Position numbers and translations under genes: made by a program. The notes under the pieces are model-generated. The model had not been told where the DNA came from and ran no database searches. It saw only the letters and a program-made list of their open reading frames with translations. From an uncultured Clostridium sp. (GTDB lineage Bacteria; Bacillota; Clostridia; Lachnospirales; Lachnospiraceae), in the NCBI GenBank assembly GCA_900552885.1, contig USBM01000080.1, forward strand, positions 1 through 8,786: a stretch of 8,786 nt of DNA, read 5' to 3'. Positions 6,858-8,786 of the stretch are shown here, one piece after another. Position 1 is the first letter of the stretch, and every line of letters begins with the position of its first letter.

Positions 6858-7817
6858 ATGAAATGGACGAAAGTAACGGTAGAGACAACCACTCAGGCAA
6901 CCGATATGCTGAGTTATGTATTAGATGAATATGGAGTAGAAGGCATTGAGGTAAAGGACAAGATTCCTCTGTCAGAAGCAGATACTAAGGCAATGTTTAT
7001 TGATATTTTGCCGGAATTACCGCCGGATGATGGTGTGGCAGAGATATCCTGCTATATTGATGATAAGATTGATGTGAAGGACTTGTGCAATTATATTGCA
7101 GAACAGTTAAAGGAGATGTCAGCTTACCTGCCGGTAGGAAGCGGTAAGATCTCGCTTGGTGAGACGGAGGATAAGGACTGGATCAATAACTGGAAGGAAT
7201 TCTTCCATCCGTTCCGCCTAGAGGATAATATTGTGATCCAGCCAACCTGGACGGAGATTGCAGATGCCAAGCCGGATGATATCGTGATCCATATTGATCC
7301 GGGGGTTGCATTTGGAACCGGTTCGCATGAGACAACGAAGTTATGTATTGCAAATCTTAAGAAGTATATTAAACCGGATGGAACAACCTCTGTGATGGAT
7401 GCGGGATGCGGAAGCGGAATTCTTTCCATTGTTGCGATGAAATTAGGAGCAAGCAAGGTATACGGTGTTGATATTGACGAACTTGCGGTTGAGGCGAGTA
7501 AGGCGAATCTGGCATTAAATGATATCCCGGAAGAGAAATATACGATTGTGTTAGGGAACCTGATCGAGGACAAGGAATTTGCAGAAGGTGCGGCCAGTGT
7601 GGGACAGTATGATATTGTAGTTGCGAATATATTGGCGGATATCATTATTCCATTATCGGCAGAGGTGCGCCCATTTATGAAAGAAGATGGCGTGTTCATT
7701 ACATCCGGCATCATCAACACAAAAGAGCAGGCAGTAAAAGATGCATTGATCCGGAACGGATTTGAGATTGTGGATACGACCTATATGGGCGAGTGGGTGT
7801 CGATTGTAGCGAAGTAA
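6858..7817 (+). CDS. prmA: Ribosomal protein L11 methyltransferase PrmA
   Basis: PrmA uses S-adenosylmethionine to methylate ribosomal protein L11 in the cytosol. At 319 residues it matches the Gram-positive family size. The N-terminal L11-recognition domain spans about residues 1-90. The linker region includes DWINNWKEFFHPFR (107-120) and DPGVAFGTGSHETTKLC (147-163), both characteristic of PrmA. The Rossmann-fold SAM-binding motif is MDAGCGSGILSI (180-191), with the acidic ribose-binding residues in GVDIDELA (203-210). The motif NILADII (257-263) corresponds to the family catalytic loop. The ATG at 6858 is preceded by AGAGGAG (6841-6847), 10 bases away. It forms a two-gene unit with rsmE, 12 bases downstream, and is separated from dnaJ by a terminator and a new promoter. 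Confidence 0.96.
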   Translation: MKWTKVTVETTTQATDMLSYVLDEYGVEGIEVKDKIPLSEADTKAMFIDILPELPPDDGVAEISCYIDDKIDVKDLCNYIAEQLKEMSAYLPVGSGKISLGETEDKDWINNWKEFFHPFRLEDNIVIQPTWTEIADAKPDDIVIHIDPGVAFGTGSHETTKLCIANLKKYIKPDGTTSVMDAGCGSGILSIVAMKLGASKVYGVDIDELAVEASKANLALNDIPEEKYTIVLGNLIEDKEFAEGAASVGQYDIVVANILADIIIPLSAEVRPFMKEDGVFITSGIINTKEQAVKDALIRNGFEIVDTTYMGEWVSIVAK

Positions 7818-7829
7818 GAGGAGTGAAGT

Positions 7830-8573
7830 ATGTACCGTTTTTTTGTGAGTCCGGAGCAGTTATTACAGGAACCGATCCGGATCTGTGGAGAAGATTATAA
7901 CCATATTCATAACGTGCTTCGTATGAAGACAGGAGAAGAGGTTCTCGTAACCGATCAGGGGGAGAAAGAATATCTGTGCGAGATTGAGGACTATGACGCA
8001 GATACACAGGAGGTATTGCTCCGCGTAGTAGATGTGTTTGGCAATAACCGGGAACTGCCGGCGAAGATCGTTCTGTTTCAGGGATATCCAAAAGGAGATA
8101 AGATGGAACAAATCGTACAGAAAGCAGTTGAGTTAGGAGTTGCCGAGATTGTACCGGTCATGATGAAACGCTGTGTTGTGAAATTAGATGAGAAAAAGGC
8201 TGCTAAGAAGATAGAGCGTCTGAATGGAGTTGCATTAAGTGCAGCCAAACAGTCCAAGCGTGGCAGAATTCCGGAAGTGAAGCCGGCTATGAACATGGAA
8301 CAGGCAATACAATATGCCCGATCTCTGGATAGTATTATTGTTCCGTATGAGAGTGCGGAGGGAATGGAATATTCGAAGAAAGTGATCGATGAGATTACAG
8401 ATGGCCGTTCCATTGGAATCTTTATTGGTCCGGAGGGTGGATTTGAACCGTCGGAGATTGGGAAGATAGAAGCTGTTGGTGGAAAAGTAATCTCGCTCGG
8501 ACATCGGATTCTTCGAACGGAGACAGCGGGAATGGTTGTATTATCATTATTGATGTTTGGGTTAGAAGAGTAA
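7830..8573 (+). CDS. rsmE: 16S rRNA m3U1498 methyltransferase RsmE
   Basis: RsmE N3-methylates U1498 of 16S rRNA in the 30S subunit. It is a SPOUT (alpha/beta-knot) methyltransferase of 247 residues, the usual length. The N-terminal PUA-like RNA-binding domain spans about residues 1-70 and includes HIHNVLRMKTGEEV (25-38). The catalytic domain shows QGYPKGDKMEQIVQKAVELG (84-103), SAAKQSKRGRIPEV (137-150), the SAM-binding IGPEGGF (199-205) and the knot motif LGHRILRTETAG (223-234). Many homologues have LGPRILRTETA, so His225 is a small deviation. The ribosome binding site AGAGGAG (7817-7823) lies 6 bases before the ATG, immediately after the prmA stop, so the two genes are almost certainly cotranscribed. 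The prmA-rsmE adjacency is conserved in Bacillota, for example Bacillus subtilis yqeT-yqeU. Confidence 0.96.
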   Translation: MYRFFVSPEQLLQEPIRICGEDYNHIHNVLRMKTGEEVLVTDQGEKEYLCEIEDYDADTQEVLLRVVDVFGNNRELPAKIVLFQGYPKGDKMEQIVQKAVELGVAEIVPVMMKRCVVKLDEKKAAKKIERLNGVALSAAKQSKRGRIPEVKPAMNMEQAIQYARSLDSIIVPYESAEGMEYSKKVIDEITDGRSIGIFIGPEGGFEPSEIGKIEAVGGKVISLGHRILRTETAGMVVLSLLMFGLEE

Positions 8574-8661
8574 CCTTTAGGTGAGAATTATAAAGACGTG
8601 TATAGAAAACAGTCGGAATATAGTCATAACCGATAATATTTGGGTTGGAATAACAAAATGA
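8574..8661 (+). other. AT-rich spacer after rsmE, no gene or terminator seen
   Basis: This spacer is A/T-rich like the rest of the genome. Only weak inverted repeats are present (CTTTA 8575-8579 with TAAAG 8591-8595), without a T run, so I call no terminator. The short frame from GTG 8581 to TGA 8659 (26 codons) has no ribosome binding site and is not called as a gene. Confidence 0.5.
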
Positions 8662-8786
8662 AATGACGTCGTATGGAACACCGGCATCAAGAACGCTCCC
8701 ACCATCAACAACAACGGTGATGCCAACAGCAAGATCAACGCCTACTACTACTGCAAGAGCGGCAAGATGGTGACCGTCATGTTCAT
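8662..8786 (+). CDS. Unrecognised GC3-rich coding fragment cut by the window edge
   Basis: The frame read from base 8662 is open to the right edge and translates as NDVVWNTGIKN, then APTINNNGDANSKINAYYY, then CKSGKMVTVMF. It has no in-frame ATG, GTG or TTG before the ATG at 8767 and no ribosome binding site; the TGA at 8659-8661 closes it on the left. From 8677 on, 33 of 36 codons end in C or G, mostly AAC, ATC, TAC, AAG and GCC, quite unlike the A/T-ending codons of the other genes. I do not recognise the protein; the Asn/Tyr-rich, beta-like text would suit a structural, phage or surface protein, but that is a guess. It could be a 5'-truncated gene brought by transfer or rearrangement, or a chimeric join at a contig end. 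A frame antisense to it is also open but lacks the strong codon bias. Confidence 0.35.

Noticed and set aside
7124..7720. 198-codon open frame on the minus strand inside prmA
   Set aside because: It lies fully antisense to PrmA, whose SAM-binding motifs are intact, and has no recognisable domain of its own.
8581..8661. 26-codon frame starting GTG after rsmE
   Set aside because: No ribosome binding site, no recognisable motif, and a length expected by chance in AT-rich spacer.
8683..8724. Inverted repeat GGCATCA / TGATGCC with 28-base spacing
   Set aside because: Seven-base arms within apparent coding sequence and a long loop are within chance expectation; no sign of an attachment or recombination site.
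8663..8773. 36-codon frame from ATG 8663, Thr/Ala/Pro/Arg-rich
   Set aside because: It overlaps the frame with strong C/G-ending codon bias and looks like its +1 shadow; no ribosome binding site is present.

Overview
The window is a conserved heat-shock chaperone locus from a low-to-moderate GC Gram-positive bacterium, most likely a Clostridia member close to Lachnospiraceae. The basis is the hrcA-grpE-dnaK-dnaJ-prmA-rsmE gene order, a perfect CIRCE operator, the Gram-positive-type DnaK (it lacks the insert of about 24 residues found in proteobacterial DnaK), strong AGGAGG-type ribosome binding sites and A/T-leaning third codon positions. I cannot name a genus from sequence alone.

Layout, all on the + strand. 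Bases 3-1616 hold the C-terminal majority of a membrane-anchored sulfatase-fold phosphoglycerol transferase of the LtaS family; its start lies left of the window. Bases 1617-1772 hold a sigmaA-type promoter with an extended -10 and a perfect CIRCE element directly after the predicted transcription start. The heat-shock operon follows: hrcA (1773-2804), grpE (2815-3480, GTG start, coupled to hrcA), dnaK (3570-5420) and dnaJ (5501-6670). Hairpins without U tracts lie in the grpE-dnaK and dnaK-dnaJ gaps. A strong intrinsic terminator follows dnaJ (6687-6727). A separate promoter (6781-6809) precedes the translation-related pair prmA (6858-7817) and rsmE (7830-8573). The last 213 bases hold no complete gene. 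From about base 8662 the sequence changes abruptly to a frame rich in C/G-ending codons that is cut by the window edge.

How the genes work together: HrcA bound at CIRCE represses the operon. On protein-folding stress HrcA loses activity and GrpE, DnaK and DnaJ rise together; DnaJ delivers clients and stimulates DnaK ATPase, and GrpE exchanges its nucleotide. PrmA (ribosomal protein L11 methylation) and RsmE (16S rRNA U1498 methylation) modify the ribosome. They are syntenic neighbours, but here they appear to have their own promoter and so need not be heat-inducible.

The window is mostly an ordinary, well-understood housekeeping region, and I see no new biological system in it. The points most worth a second look are the foreign-looking fragment at the right edge, the strong hairpin between dnaK and dnaJ, and the variant active-site context of the LtaS-like protein.
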